Part shown: piece by piece, positions 37,778-48,800 of the stretch
How positions within the stretch are numbered: the first letter of the stretch is position 1
How the letters are laid out: each line of letters begins with the position of its first letter
Assembly (NCBI RefSeq): GCF_033439725.1
Contig: NW_026944391.1
Coordinates: 930,001 to 994,000 of the forward strand
Reading direction: 5' to 3'
DNA: 64,000 bases
Source: Neurospora tetraspora
Lineage: Eukaryota; Ascomycota; Sordariomycetes; Sordariales; Sordariaceae
Made by a program: the position numbers and the translations under genes
Notes under the pieces: model-generated
What the model saw: the letters and a program-made list of their open reading frames with translations, nothing else
The model's database searches: none
What the model was told of the DNA's origin: nothing

Positions 37778-38057
37778 CTACCGTAGAGACTCGCGAAATT
37801 GGCAAAAAGCTATCCCTTTTTGAGCGCCGGACATATGGCATATCTGTGCAGGTAGCTGGCAGGATCAGGCCGGGCCCCATGTATTGAAATGTACGCAAGT
37901 TAGAGTGATGGGCAATGTCCTCGAGTTTTCACTAACTGGATAGACACATATGCTGGCATATACATGCTTACTGGGCATACTTCTGGCAGATTTCTGCCAT
38001 ATGTCCGGCGCTCAAAGAGGGATAGCTTTTTGCCGAGTTCGCGAGTCTCTACGGTAG
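37778..38057. mobile_element. MITE-like inverted-repeat element, 280 bp
   Basis: Two arms of 63 nt (37778-37840 and 37995-38057) are reverse complements at 60 of 63 positions, around a 154-nt unique centre. The outer ends read CTACCGTAGAGACTCGCGAA inward on both sides. If the boundary is TA, as for Tc1/mariner elements, the ends would be CCGTAGAGAC and the flanking dinucleotide TA on both sides would be the target duplication; a boundary one base further out is also possible. There is no coding capacity, so it would be non-autonomous. It is too small to attract repeat-induced point mutation, which may explain the well-preserved arms. It could instead be a palindrome not derived from a transposon. 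Confidence 0.6.
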
Positions 38058-39766
38058 GCACAGTCACATATTGAGGCATCCACCAGAGCGCGGGTTATCA
38101 TGCTGATGTGCCGCTGGAAGTAAAGCTCCGTTCACCAACATATGTCCAGGCTATCCCTTCGTATTTCACATAGTAAAGAAGGAAACAAGACGAATACAGT
38201 TCTGAACATCAAAACTTCAGGTATCCCGTTATGGCTCACCGATCGGACGGATTTAAGCCCCATACAAAGACATCCGACATATTGCTCGTACGTTAAGGTT
38301 TACAGAATAAGGTATGTTTCCAACGTTGGAGTTGGTAAGGTATCTCGGAGGTTCGCGCTCCTTACGCAAAGAAAGATCTGATCGCCAACAGTCATGTTCA
38401 CATTTGTAAACTTCCCAAAACCGGTGTCACAGTTGCGGTTGACGCGGAATGATCGATCGTTGGTCGGCAATTCAGTCAAGGGATGTGCATGAATTGAGGT
38501 TTAGTCAAAGAAAAACATACCCAACCCACGAACCCCAGACGGAACGGCATGCCGCGTCTTCATTTCCACGGATCATAAGCGTCGACGACACCGGACGGCC
38601 TGGAAGGCGCGCCTGTTGATCAAATTCACTGATCAGGGAAGCGCAAAGCGCTAGGACTTGACAACGGACTACCTCTAGAGGCAGGCTAAAGTGACGCAAC
38701 TCATGGCCTTATTCGTTCTTTTCCTGAAAGCTATTTCTCCGCTGACAAGTGAGTTGTTCCTTCCCCATTAACGACAGATTACCAATGTCGTAAATGAGTG
38801 CCCTCCATGCCTTCCTCCTGAAGTTGTCTTCATAGAATTTGGGCAGGGGATGAGCGAGTGTCTCGGTGGTACGATGCCCAGCCAAAAATGGTAATGTCGA
38901 CCCATCTCATTCGAATCCAGACAAGGTAATCCTCAAGCATTGCTTTCCATTTTTGAGATGTACGCCTGCTTACAGCCAACTTCCCTGATGCCTTTTCGCA
39001 TAAACATCCTCGATCCGATGCTATGAGCCTTCTTCGTCACCTAATCTCCAGGTGCATTTACTCCGAGTTATGAGACTCAGTCGAACAACGAGCCGTTCAG
39101 ATATGAAGCTCATAATCCCGGTGCTTCCAGATCTTAATGAGAGAGATCTCAGGCTCACATTGATATATCCAGCAAAAGGTACCATGCTGTTGCTTGGGCG
39201 TACCGCCGGAACTGACATTCATTCACACTTCACGTCTCATGAGCGACCAACATGACCAAAAATAGCATGTTGTGTTTATCAACATCACTAAGAACACCGA
39301 TGCTTCCACTCTCGTTGCCAACATCATCAAATCCGAGAGAAGTTATAACGACGACCGGTGTTGCTGGTTTCCCCACAGGGGGGCAGTCGGCGGGACATGT
39401 ACCCGCGCTATCACCAACTTCCCGTGTTTGGCCACTACAACACCGCTCATCCTCCATAGTCGCTTCCGTCATGGGGGGCGGGCGGTTGGGTACCTGGTGT
39501 TCTACAATCCGGATGTAGAAAACCCGACAGGAGAAATCTGAGCCGCCAACTCTAGCCACAAGTCACGTCGGTGAGCGCCACCAACGGCGCACGGCTGAGA
39601 AGCCGAGTACCTGGAGGTTTTGGGGAGATTGACCGATCTTGCCCCCAGTTACCATTACTGAGAAACATAATTGCAGGTGATGCTATTCCATCCGTTTACG
39701 GGTAAGGTAACCATTCTACAGGCTGAAATGATATCGGAGTCGATTTGGTTGTAAGATATCTGCTCA

Positions 39767-40324
39767 ATGTCCGGCTGGTTGAGAGCATTCTTCTCTTTGA
39801 TAATTCTCCTGGGACGTGGGTGTCATGTGGATGGTAGAAAATTGCTTGTTGGCTCCTCGGAACTGACACACTTTTTCTACTTAGGTGCACCAGATTCGCG
39901 GCCGAAACCCGCTTTCAAGACGGATAATGTTGGTGACGAAGGCAATGACTGGGAAGAGTGTCTGTTGGAAGTTTTGATCCGATTCCGAACCCCATTTTCT
40001 TTCAAGAACACCGACACTTGCGGAGTGTTCTCTTTTTTCTACCTTGCCCATGGTCACAGGGAGGCTTTTGCAAGATGCCTCCGAAATTACAAGATCCAAC
40101 CTGATCGAGGGAAGATGTTGGGAACAATGACGGCGGACAGCGCTTGGTTGGCGACATCTCTTCTCCGGGTGTATAAAAAGCTTACCAGAGATACTGGTGG
40201 ACAATCAGGATGTTCGAGTATAAGATGTTGCCATCATTTCCGACAGAATGGAAAATATGGCCGGCAGCATCAAGCATTTTACCACCGCGCTCCTCGACCA
40301 ACACAGTCAAACCTTTCTAAGTAG
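39767..40324 (+). CDS. Doubtful 185-residue open frame
   Basis: An ATG-started frame ending 27 bases before the ATG of the next orphan gene. I see no known motif; the first 15 residues are hydrophobic (WLRAFFSLIILLG). The opposite strand is also open for about 107 codons, so the frame may be chance and simply lie in the promoter and leader of the downstream gene. If translated it would be an upstream open frame on that transcript. Confidence 0.2.
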   Translation: MSGWLRAFFSLIILLGRGCHVDGRKLLVGSSELTHFFYLGAPDSRPKPAFKTDNVGDEGNDWEECLLEVLIRFRTPFSFKNTDTCGVFSFFYLAHGHREAFARCLRNYKIQPDRGKMLGTMTADSAWLATSLLRVYKKLTRDTGGQSGCSSIRCCHHFRQNGKYGRQHQAFYHRAPRPTQSNLSK

Positions 40325-40350
40325 CGACCATCGTCAAATCAGCATTCAAG

Positions 40351-41388
40351 ATGTCAAGCTTTCCGCAGCCCAGCATGAGAACAGATCTTCGGAAGCTCTA
40401 CAGGAGAATTGACCGTCGATTCTCGGCTCTCAACTCCTTCTTCGAGCTCAAGCCCTCAAGCAGTACCGACATGGAGAACCATAAGTGGAAACACGAATGG
40501 GAAGAGTGTAAACGCTTGTCGACTAGATTTGATAAGTGGGCTACAACATACAAACCCTGGAGGGCCGGCCAAGAGTACGACACGAAGCGCATGATGGGCA
40601 AGAAAATGGAGCTGTTGGCGTTGTATAACAAGCTTTACGATGCTACTACGAATTGTAAGGATCCTCTAGCCGAATCCAAGGAGAGCAAGGAGAGGCGCTA
40701 ACAATTCTTATTTGACGTTACCTAGTGTGTATTGGCACTAAGTATCCCACTTTCTCAATTGACTCGTGGTGGACAGTCGCTAAGCTCACGAGCATGTCAT
40801 GGAAGGATGACTTTGCGGACTCGTCAAGCGAAGATGAACCGAACTCGCAGAGCGATGATGACTCGGACTCGTCAAGCGATGATGACAAAAAAAAGCAACG
40901 TCTGCCTCTTAAAGCCACTCCTCAACCGGTGAGAAACACATGTCTTGTTCAATCTTTATCCTTCTCTTGGAGTAAGATGACGAATCTAACTTATCACAAC
41001 GCCCCAGGTGCGAACCGAAGATGCTATCAAGAAGCAGTATGTACAACTGCTCTTGAAGATTGCTCACCAGGTTTACGAATGCGAAAAATTCCAGTTCGGA
41101 CTGGAAGACTTCGGGCCAGGCTTGTACACAGCCCCGAACGATGGAAAAGATGAGGATCCGAATAGGGTGGTGTACAAAACGTTGTGCGAAAGCGAGGACG
41201 AGGACGAGAACAAGGACAAGGACAAGGAGAAGAGCGAGGACGAGCGCGAGCGCGAGCGCCGCGAGCGTGAGGCAATGACCTTCAAGTTATTCGAGATCAT
41301 TCGGAACAAGGATGTAGCGGCTCCGCCCATGCTTTATTGGAAACGCCACCTCAAGAAGCTTGTACCTGATTGGGAGCCTATATCCTAA
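40351..41388 (+). CDS. Orphan paralogue A, acidic three-exon gene
   Basis: I do not recognise the family. Exons are 40351-40654, 40726-40928 and 41008-41388; the introns of 71 and 79 nt have GTAAGG and GTGAGA donors, CTAAC branch sites and CTAG and CCAG acceptors. The product is 295 residues, with no signal peptide or membrane segment. Residues 1-101 are helical and charged, ending in LYNKLYDATTN. Residues 125-160 form a Ser/Asp/Glu stretch from a 24-nt tandem repeat. Exon 3 starts with a helix (LLLKIAHQVYECEKFQFGL) and then a Lys/Glu/Asp/Arg run. Gene B near 55.2-56.7 kb shares LYNKVYD, LLKIASAIYQCERFQLEL, and both intron positions and phases. A second frame open at about 41405-41979 might be an extra exon. 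Confidence 0.7.
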
Positions 41389-44300
41389 GACGGGCACTAA
41401 CCAAGCCCGCCGGAGCCCGTGGAGCTGAGTTGTGACTTGGCTCTATTCAGAGACGACCCTCTTCGCTGGACGAGGGAGCTCACATCGACGGGACTTACAC
41501 ATTTTCTTTGGAAGGATGTCATCAAGAAACGGGAATTCGGGTTTGAAGGAGTATGGAAGGGACAAACACCACACTCTTTTGGAAACGCAGCACACTCAGT
41601 AAGTACCCATCAAGGGTCAACCAGTCCCTACCGCAGAAGCACAGAGACAGGAAAGCAACTCGCGGGCAAGTTGCAAGAAAATCGGTTGAGTTATGTAGCT
41701 AGTCTACTACATGTTCAACACCAATCTCTCTCCTTCCCGTCGCAGGAAGCGGGAAGTGGGAGAGGAGAATTACACAGGACTCAACCACCACTTACATTAC
41801 CTTTTGTGAAGAAAAAAAAAAAATCTATAACTGTTCTGATACCATCAATATCTTCATCTAACCATGCCTCACCTTCATCTGCACCTTCACCTTCATCTGA
41901 ACCTTCATCTTCATCTCAAAATCCTAACCCTCAAGTCCACCACGGCAATCGCACTGTCCAACCCACCTCCTTGAACTAGACGGTCTGTTGAGTGAACCAG
42001 TCAACAGACTCCAGAGAAGGGGTACTAGTAGTACGACCTGACAACGCCGCTTAAGTGTTAAGTAAGATAAATTCGCTGAAGTGAGGTGAATGAGTTAAGG
42101 CAAGGGAAGGGGGGCGAGATATCTTGACTCTGAGGTTCAACAAGAGGTTTTTTATTTTGTTGAAGAAATTATCGGATTTCGGGATGTCGATTTGTTTTCC
42201 TATCCGTCAGTCTGGTTCACTTTCCGGGAAAACATTCCGTTCCGTTCTGTCTTCTTTTTGGGTTAACACGTTCCGAACCTGTGTTGTTGGTTGCATGTAA
42301 TTTTATTTTATTTTTTTTCTGGTAATTTCCTCGGGGTAATTTTTTCTTGTTGGTTCTTTTCACCCCCATCTGACCTTCCAGTCTTCTTCTTTCTGTCTTG
42401 TTGCGCTTTTGATGCCCCCGTGTTGTGCTGTGCTGTGTTCTGTTTTGGTCCTCCTATTGATGTTTTTTTTCTGGTCATCTCATCCCGACATTCGACCTTT
42501 TTCTTTTTCTTTTTCTTTTTCTTTTTCTTTTTCTTTTTCTTTTTCTTTTTCTTTTTCTTTTTCTTTTTCTTTTTCTTTTTCTTTTTCTTTTTCTTTTTCT
42601 TTTTCTTTTTCTTTTTCTTTTTCTTTTTCTTTTTCTTTTTCTTTTCTTTTCTTTTCTTTTCTTTTTCTTTTCTTTTGGTCTTATCTTTTCCTCCTTTTCC
42701 CCTTCCTACTATTCTGGAATTCGTCGGTGCTTGGAACCAATTCCATCAACGCCCGACTCTCCATCACAAGCACAATGCACACACAGCATCCGCATTCCCC
42801 GCGGTTGGTAAAACGGACACTTACAATATTTCTCGTGTCCCCATCAGGACATGTCAACTCAAAGTCAAAGTCGAGAAGAAATGACGTCGTTGATCACTAC
42901 CTACCACTCCCAAAATGCCATGCTCGTTCGGATTTAATCCAACAACGGTTTAGCTTCTTCCGTCCGCTCCTCTTCCCCTTGCACACATATGTGTATCTGT
43001 ACTTCCTTCTATGTGCGTATCTGCGCGTATATGACTCTCCGCAGTAGTTTTGCATTTACATTCCCGAATGTTGCTGCGTCCATTACCGTTACCTACCGTT
43101 GCTGCCATGTCATGTCCACATGTGAATGCGCTGCGCTGCCCTGTTCCTGTGACCGTCAAGCAATGTGTATCAATGTGTTTCTGTCAAAAGCAAGCAGGGG
43201 CGGGAAGGCACGTCATCGCTGCTGTTGCTGCTAGCTGGCCAAGTATGTCGTGCATTTGGCACCCCAGGCACGTTCGGCCATGGCATTATGGAGTCGAGCA
43301 TGTCAATGATGTGCAGTTTTTTTGTTCGTCCGATCGATTTTCCTGATCCTCTGATTTGTAAGTGTGGGGGGAAGGCGAAAAATTTCCATAAAAGCATATT
43401 TCCCAAAGAAGACATCGAACTAACCGCGAGCCAAGAACGCGCGCGGCAAGAAGCGCAGACGAATTTTAAGTCGGGAAGTCAGGCAATTGTTCGTCGACGC
43501 AACAACCAAAGTGCAGCAGAGAGAAGATAAGGTGGGGGGGGGGGGAACACCGTCGCAATTCTGTTTGGCGGCCCATTCTGTTTTGCCGATTCTGATCCTT
43601 CCCGAGCGGGATCCGATCCGGAAAAGAAACCCGCGAACGGGTTGTTCCTGCCTGCATCGCGGCAGCGCGGGTAGGGCTGAATTTTTCGTTGAGTGATCCA
43701 TGATCCAATATTTCCCGCTCCCGCTTCACCTTTCCTCCTTTGGTATTTCGAGGTGGAAACCACATTCTGGGTATGCTGGGTTGAGAGAGATTTCACGGGA
43801 AACGGGTAAAGCTTGGTGGTCTGATCACCGAGCCTTCCCTGTCTTGGACAAATCCATCCGATTCTTAGTCAGACTCGATATCTTGATGTTCATCCCGGAA
43901 TGGATAGGTCACACAGGCAGTGGATGGATGATCTCTGTTCGTTTTAAAAACACAAAAATGTGACATGAAGATATTGTGGCTTTTGAGAATGGGAACATCG
44001 CTATATCATACAAGTAGGTGGACGGTTAAACCTTCATTTTTCTTTTCCCCGAAAAATCAAACCCCCCATATTTGTCCTTGTCCTCTTCCCCATATTGTCT
44101 CCCGCCTGACACAGGGGACACGTTCAGAGGATGAAGGTCCAAGAGAGGAAACCACCCGTCCTCTTCTCCTGGAGCATAGCAAACGCAGCCAAGAGTCGCC
44201 ATAGAACACCAGAAACCGAATCGAACGGGGCCCAAGGCGGCGGAGGATGATGGTCAAGCGGAGAAAGCAGACAGTTTCTTGTCATACTAAGCCACGCCAG

Positions 44301-44971
44301 TATCAGCCCGTAGCAAGGCCGAACACTAGAACAAAAACTGAACAAATTATTGACGCAGTTCGATTCGTAAACGTAAAGCGTTCATGGGTCGTAACTTCGT
44401 GCCTCGCCCCCTGACATGAACCTTGTTTTACCAAAGCAAACGTCGAGAACCGCTTCTGGCCAGAAAACGCAGAAAATGCGAGGCGCCAAGTTCACAACCA
44501 AGCCGACGCCACCGTCTCATCCGCACATAAGCCTCCCCTTTATCCCATGACATTGCCATTTGTACATCACACCGTTACCGATCCCCGCCCCATTGCGAAT
44601 GCTCGCATGTACCACCCTTCACGGGCCCAAATGCTCACTGGTCTCCAGGGCAAATCGACCTTTCCTGCCCCGAACACAAACCAATCATGTAGTTCAACCG
44701 ATTAACCCTGGGCAGAGTTGGGATATAGAGGGTATGAGATGAATTCCGTGGAACTCGAAACTGAGGGAAAGGACCGTCAAGAAGTTGTTAGAAAGAGATG
44801 AAAAACAGTATCAAACACCCCAACTGAACGCCGAGCTGGCAAAACCCTCGTGCGTAACGACGAGGGGCACCCTAACGATGTCGAATGGGGGAAATGACAC
44901 TTCATGAATGCATTAATGCTGGGTATTATCGCGCAAGCTGAAGTCATGAAAAGAGCCGACCCTGAGTATTA
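41389..44971. other. Spacer with hexanucleotide tract, before mcm1
   Basis: A stop-free plus-strand frame to 41979 directly follows paralogue A and could be a further exon of it. A 9-bp stem with 9-nt loop lies at 41983-42009. The long CTTTTT tract is at 42497-42676 and a G run at about 43535-43548. The remainder, including the probable mcm1 3' UTR to about 44970, shows no gene. Confidence 0.45.
42497..42676 (+). repeat. (CTTTTT)n polypyrimidine microsatellite, about 180 bp
   Basis: About 25 copies of CTTTTT in a row, then a few CTTTT copies and one last CTTTTT at the right end. The tract is pure pyrimidine on this strand and mirror-symmetric, the kind of DNA that can form a triplex. In all three frames it stays open, giving meaningless Phe/Ser-rich frames that I discard. 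Confidence 0.97.
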
Positions 44972-45833
44972 TTATGACTGGTGGCCGGCGTGCTGCTGCA
45001 GACCAGGTTGAGGCATGTATTGGCCACCTCTTTGTTGTTGTACGTAGTTTGTGTACGCCAGTGCTTGCGCTTGCTGGGCATCCATCGCGCCGACATTGGG
45101 CATGTAGTTGGGGGGCATGTGTCCTTGGGGCGGCATGCCAGGTCGGCCTTGCTGGGGAGGCAGGTGGGCGCTCGAGGGCTCTTCGGGCGAGTCGACCGCA
45201 TTAGAGTCGTCCACGCCATTCTCGGCAGACGCGGGCTCGGGAGCGTTCAGGCATGCCTGGAGAGAGTGTCAGCAAAGCTCAATGCGAACCCAGGCGCGTT
45301 GTAGCTCATACCTGAATCAAGTTCTTTCCCTCGGCCTTGGTTACGAGAGGCTGCAACTTGGGCGTTGTGAAGGTGTAGACCAGACCAGTCTCGGAAACGA
45401 CGAGTAGCAGTACTTGAGTTCCTGTCAATACAGAAAGTTCGTAGGCCTAAAACAGCAAAAACCAAGTTAGTGACATGTTGCCAAGATACACAGGATACAC
45501 GGCCGATGGACCGCCGGCGCCAACGCGTATATCCAAATTTGTCGTCAAGACAGCTTGCTTTCAGAGCCCAAAACGTACCTTCTTCATGATACCAGCCTTG
45601 CGCTTGGAGAAGGTAATGTGGCGACGCGACTTGTCGCTGATGAACTTGATTTCGATTTTGCGGCGCTCGCGGCCGCCCTTCTCGTCGTCATCATCATCGT
45701 CATCGGCCGTGGCAGGGCGGGCGCGCTTGACACCGCGGGGCTCGTTGTTGTTGACATTGCCATTGCCCACGGCATGCGCCTCGTCGAGCTCGGTGGGCGA
45801 GGTCTGTTCGTGCTGATCGGTGATGTCGGCCAT
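44972..45833 (-). CDS. mcm1: MADS-box transcription factor MCM1
   Basis: SRF-type MADS protein of 224 residues that binds CC(A/T)6GG-like boxes as a dimer, with mating, cell-cycle and developmental partners. Exons on the minus strand are 45833-45579, 45446-45312 and 45256-44972; splice sites are GTACGT/TTTTAG and GTATGA/CTCCAG. Residues 1-54 are acidic with a run of seven Asp. The MADS box starts at about 55 with RERRKIEIKFI, then SKRKAGIMKK, and continues across intron 1 into AYELSVLTGTQVLLLVVSE and VYTFTTPKLQPLV. The C-terminal 94 residues are rich in Gln, Pro and Met. The isoleucine after KRKAG and the wording of the second half match the fungal MCM1 group rather than RLM1. The intron inside the MADS box is typical of fungal MCM1 genes. 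Confidence 0.95.
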
Positions 45834-48800
45834 TTTGGGATTTGAGGTTCAAGGTACCACGAAGATGCTGAAAAAGGTAGAATTGGTGGAGATGCTGTTT
45901 TGAGCGTTGTGCCGATGGCCTAGGCTTGATCTGGAGTGTGCGGAGAGGCTGCCTTTTGTCGCAGAAACCTGGTTGGGCGCTGCACTGTATTGAGTCTGGT
46001 GTGTGCCGACGGCGGAAGGAAGCGAGGAATCACGTTTTTAATTTTTATTTGCTTTGTTTGACTTCTCTTGAGCCTGGGGGGTAGGTTGCTGGGGGTGGAC
46101 GGTCCAGGTATTTCGCGGAGCGACGAGCGTGCCAGTGAGCAGTGGTAAAAGTATGTATGTATGTAATCCGTACGACGGGGAGTGTGCACTGGGGGGTGAC
46201 TGATTGGTGGGTAGGCTGGAGAGGATGGATCTTTCCAGACAAGGGGCCTCCGCTGATAATCGACCTGCAGTGAGAAAGAGGTGGGTGAGCGACAGTGCGA
46301 GACACACGGTAGAGGGGCCTGGATGGTGGATGGGAAGCTCGAGGCTGGGCAACCTAACCTGGAAGCTTTGTGCAGTAGTGTTTGAACAGTGATTGACCGT
46401 GGTTATTCGGGATAAGGTTCGGAAGGAAGGGACGTGGAAGTGGGATTCCTTGCCGTTGAAAGAAAGGGACGGACGGATGACTGGGCTGGACTGGAGCCGG
46501 GACCAAAGAACGGGAATTGTGATGCGGCGTGGATGTGGAAGGTGAGGCAGGAGAAGTGGAAGCTTTCAAACCGAGGAAGTGGAAACCTCAAGCGGCTGAA
46601 AGAGAAGGCAGATTGTTGCTGTGTGTGTCTGCGTGTGTACCTACCTCAACCTGTACCGTACCTGTCAAATTGCAGTGTAATTGCACGTTTTGGGTTTCCT
46701 TCTGCCCCTGTTGAGGAAGTCAGTCGCAGTTCGTCGGTGCAGCTTGACAATCTTGCCTGGAATGGGCTTGGGCGACTGCGGAGTGATTGAAAAGAGGACA
46801 GCGAAACCTGGTGCCACCGTCTTCTTCCACCACGCGCGCTACGGGCCACAGTTTAAAACAGAGCAGGGACGGGAGGGAGGGAAGTGACTGACAGTCAACG
46901 GTCGTCTTTGGATTCGCTTCTTTCAGAGTCGTTCTGTTCTTCTGCACTTGTACACACTGCACTGCAAGGTCGAAGGAGGTTGGTTGCTTGGTGCTTCAAG
47001 ACTTTGTCCGAGAGAGGAAAGGTGCGAGTTGCTCAAAAAGGTGGGAGCGGTAGGGTATTAGGTACCTGGTTCACGCACGTGCCAATCTAGGGCCAAGGCA
47101 CCTGCCCGTACCTGTCGTCGCACGGACCCGGACTCGACGATGGAGCCATGGATTCCAAGTTGGATGCCTGGGGAACGGGCTCCATTCTTTGGAGCATTTG
47201 CAAGCTCCATCAGGAAACTGAGAAATGCCCACTGTGATGAGAAGAACCGACACAACACAATGAACACTGGAGCTGCACAGATGGACAGGATGGTTGCTGC
47301 AGCTTTCGCTCGCGTTCCCGGCCAACATCCACCACCATCCACCACCTTCAAACGCCAGACTTCCCCTTTTCATTACATATGCCTAGGCCCATTATTTCCT
47401 ATCTCACCTTTTCCACACGGGCATGCAGCCCACCCTCGAATCCTCGATAAACCCGTCCGTCGCCTGCCCTGTGCCCATCACCGAACTTGTGATGACTAGG
47501 ATAAGGTAATTTGCCCTGCCTACAATAGTGGCTGCAGAAATAAGTAGATACTGTCGCGTTCCGAGGCGCACGAAACAAGAGTACTTTGCAGTGGTGAAAC
47601 CAATGTTAGGGGCCATTGTGAGGAGGAGAGCCCAGCCCAGCGGCACGCACTGAGGTGATCAAGATAGATACTGTATGTACATACCGTGACCTGCTCTTCT
47701 CCCAGGAAAGGCATGTATCTCGAGATTTGGAGGTCCCCGTGCCCGTGTCTCTGGAATGCCCTGCCATGCCTGCCTACGGGTTGCGCAATCGGTATGGCGT
47801 GGGTCAAGAAGATGGAGGTGTTCGTTCATTGCTTACCTTACCTTACCTTTCTCTGCTCTCGCAGCGGGCAGAGAACGAATGGAACGAAGCTCCTCCAACG
47901 GCGCCGCCCCGCTTCAACCGCCGTTCCCCTGAGCATCGGAGCAGAGGCCCTGTTCGTGGTTCGTGAAGCCAGAGCCAGAGGTGTTAGTAGTTTTGTCAGG
48001 TGACTTTGGATGACCCCAAAAGATTCCCCAAGCACACAAGCACGAACTCGAGGTTGAAAGGTCCCTTTTCTCGGCGATGGCGCTGTCGACCGGCGGCGCG
48101 GGCTGTTCTCAAAACCCACTGTGCTGCTTCTTGTCTTTGGGGTCCATGAACCAGGGTTTCGTCAGCAGGGGGGACGTTGAGGGCGTCCGGTGCTCTTTGT
48201 GCCTTTTTGCCTGCCCACTTGCGAATCTCATGCACAGTGCATATCAGCTGAGGACCGACTGTGACCGAGTTGCTGTTTGAGATCCGAGTTTGAAGCGGCG
48301 GACCGAAGATGCAGTGTGGGCGGTGCTGTAACAAGTTGTTGATATTTCCGAGTCTTTTACATGAGGCAGTTTTACTGCTTGCTGAAAGATCAGTCTCCAA
48401 AGCCCCAGGTGAGTGTAATTCATCAGTCTCTTTTCCCTCTTAATGAAGCTGCAGCGGGGGAAAACATACATGGCATCGAAAGGTAAGACCACAAAACGCT
48501 CGGTGCTCTTTCATGGTCTTCCGTAGGGCAACCGGGCAACTTGGGACACTAAATTCAGTTTTTTCTTTTTTTTTCCCTCACCAGCCTCATTGTTGTAATT
48601 CCCGTTTTCGAAAACCGAGACATAAACCCGTTGTGGGCGGATAACTCCATGGTGGAAAAATTGAAATGACAGGAGCATGCGAACACTGAGAAGCGAGAGT
48701 CAACAGTGCAGCTATTTCTTTCGCGTAAGGCATCCGGCAGGGCACTTGCATCTGGGATAGCAATCTCAATGGTTGTAGCTGGGCCATCTTCTGCATGGGG

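Larger units (their letters stand above)
37455..40350. other. Region between the two orphan genes
   Basis: Holds the inverted-repeat element at 37778-38057 and a 185-codon frame at 39767-40324, listed separately. The rest shows only short frames. Two plus-strand frames, about 39052-39255 and 39272-39541, read somewhat like protein but are in different phases with no obvious intron; they could be a decayed gene. Confidence 0.4.

Noticed and set aside
42291-43047. Frames of about 200 codons of repeated Phe or Phe-Ser
   Set aside because: Translation of the CTTTTT microsatellite.
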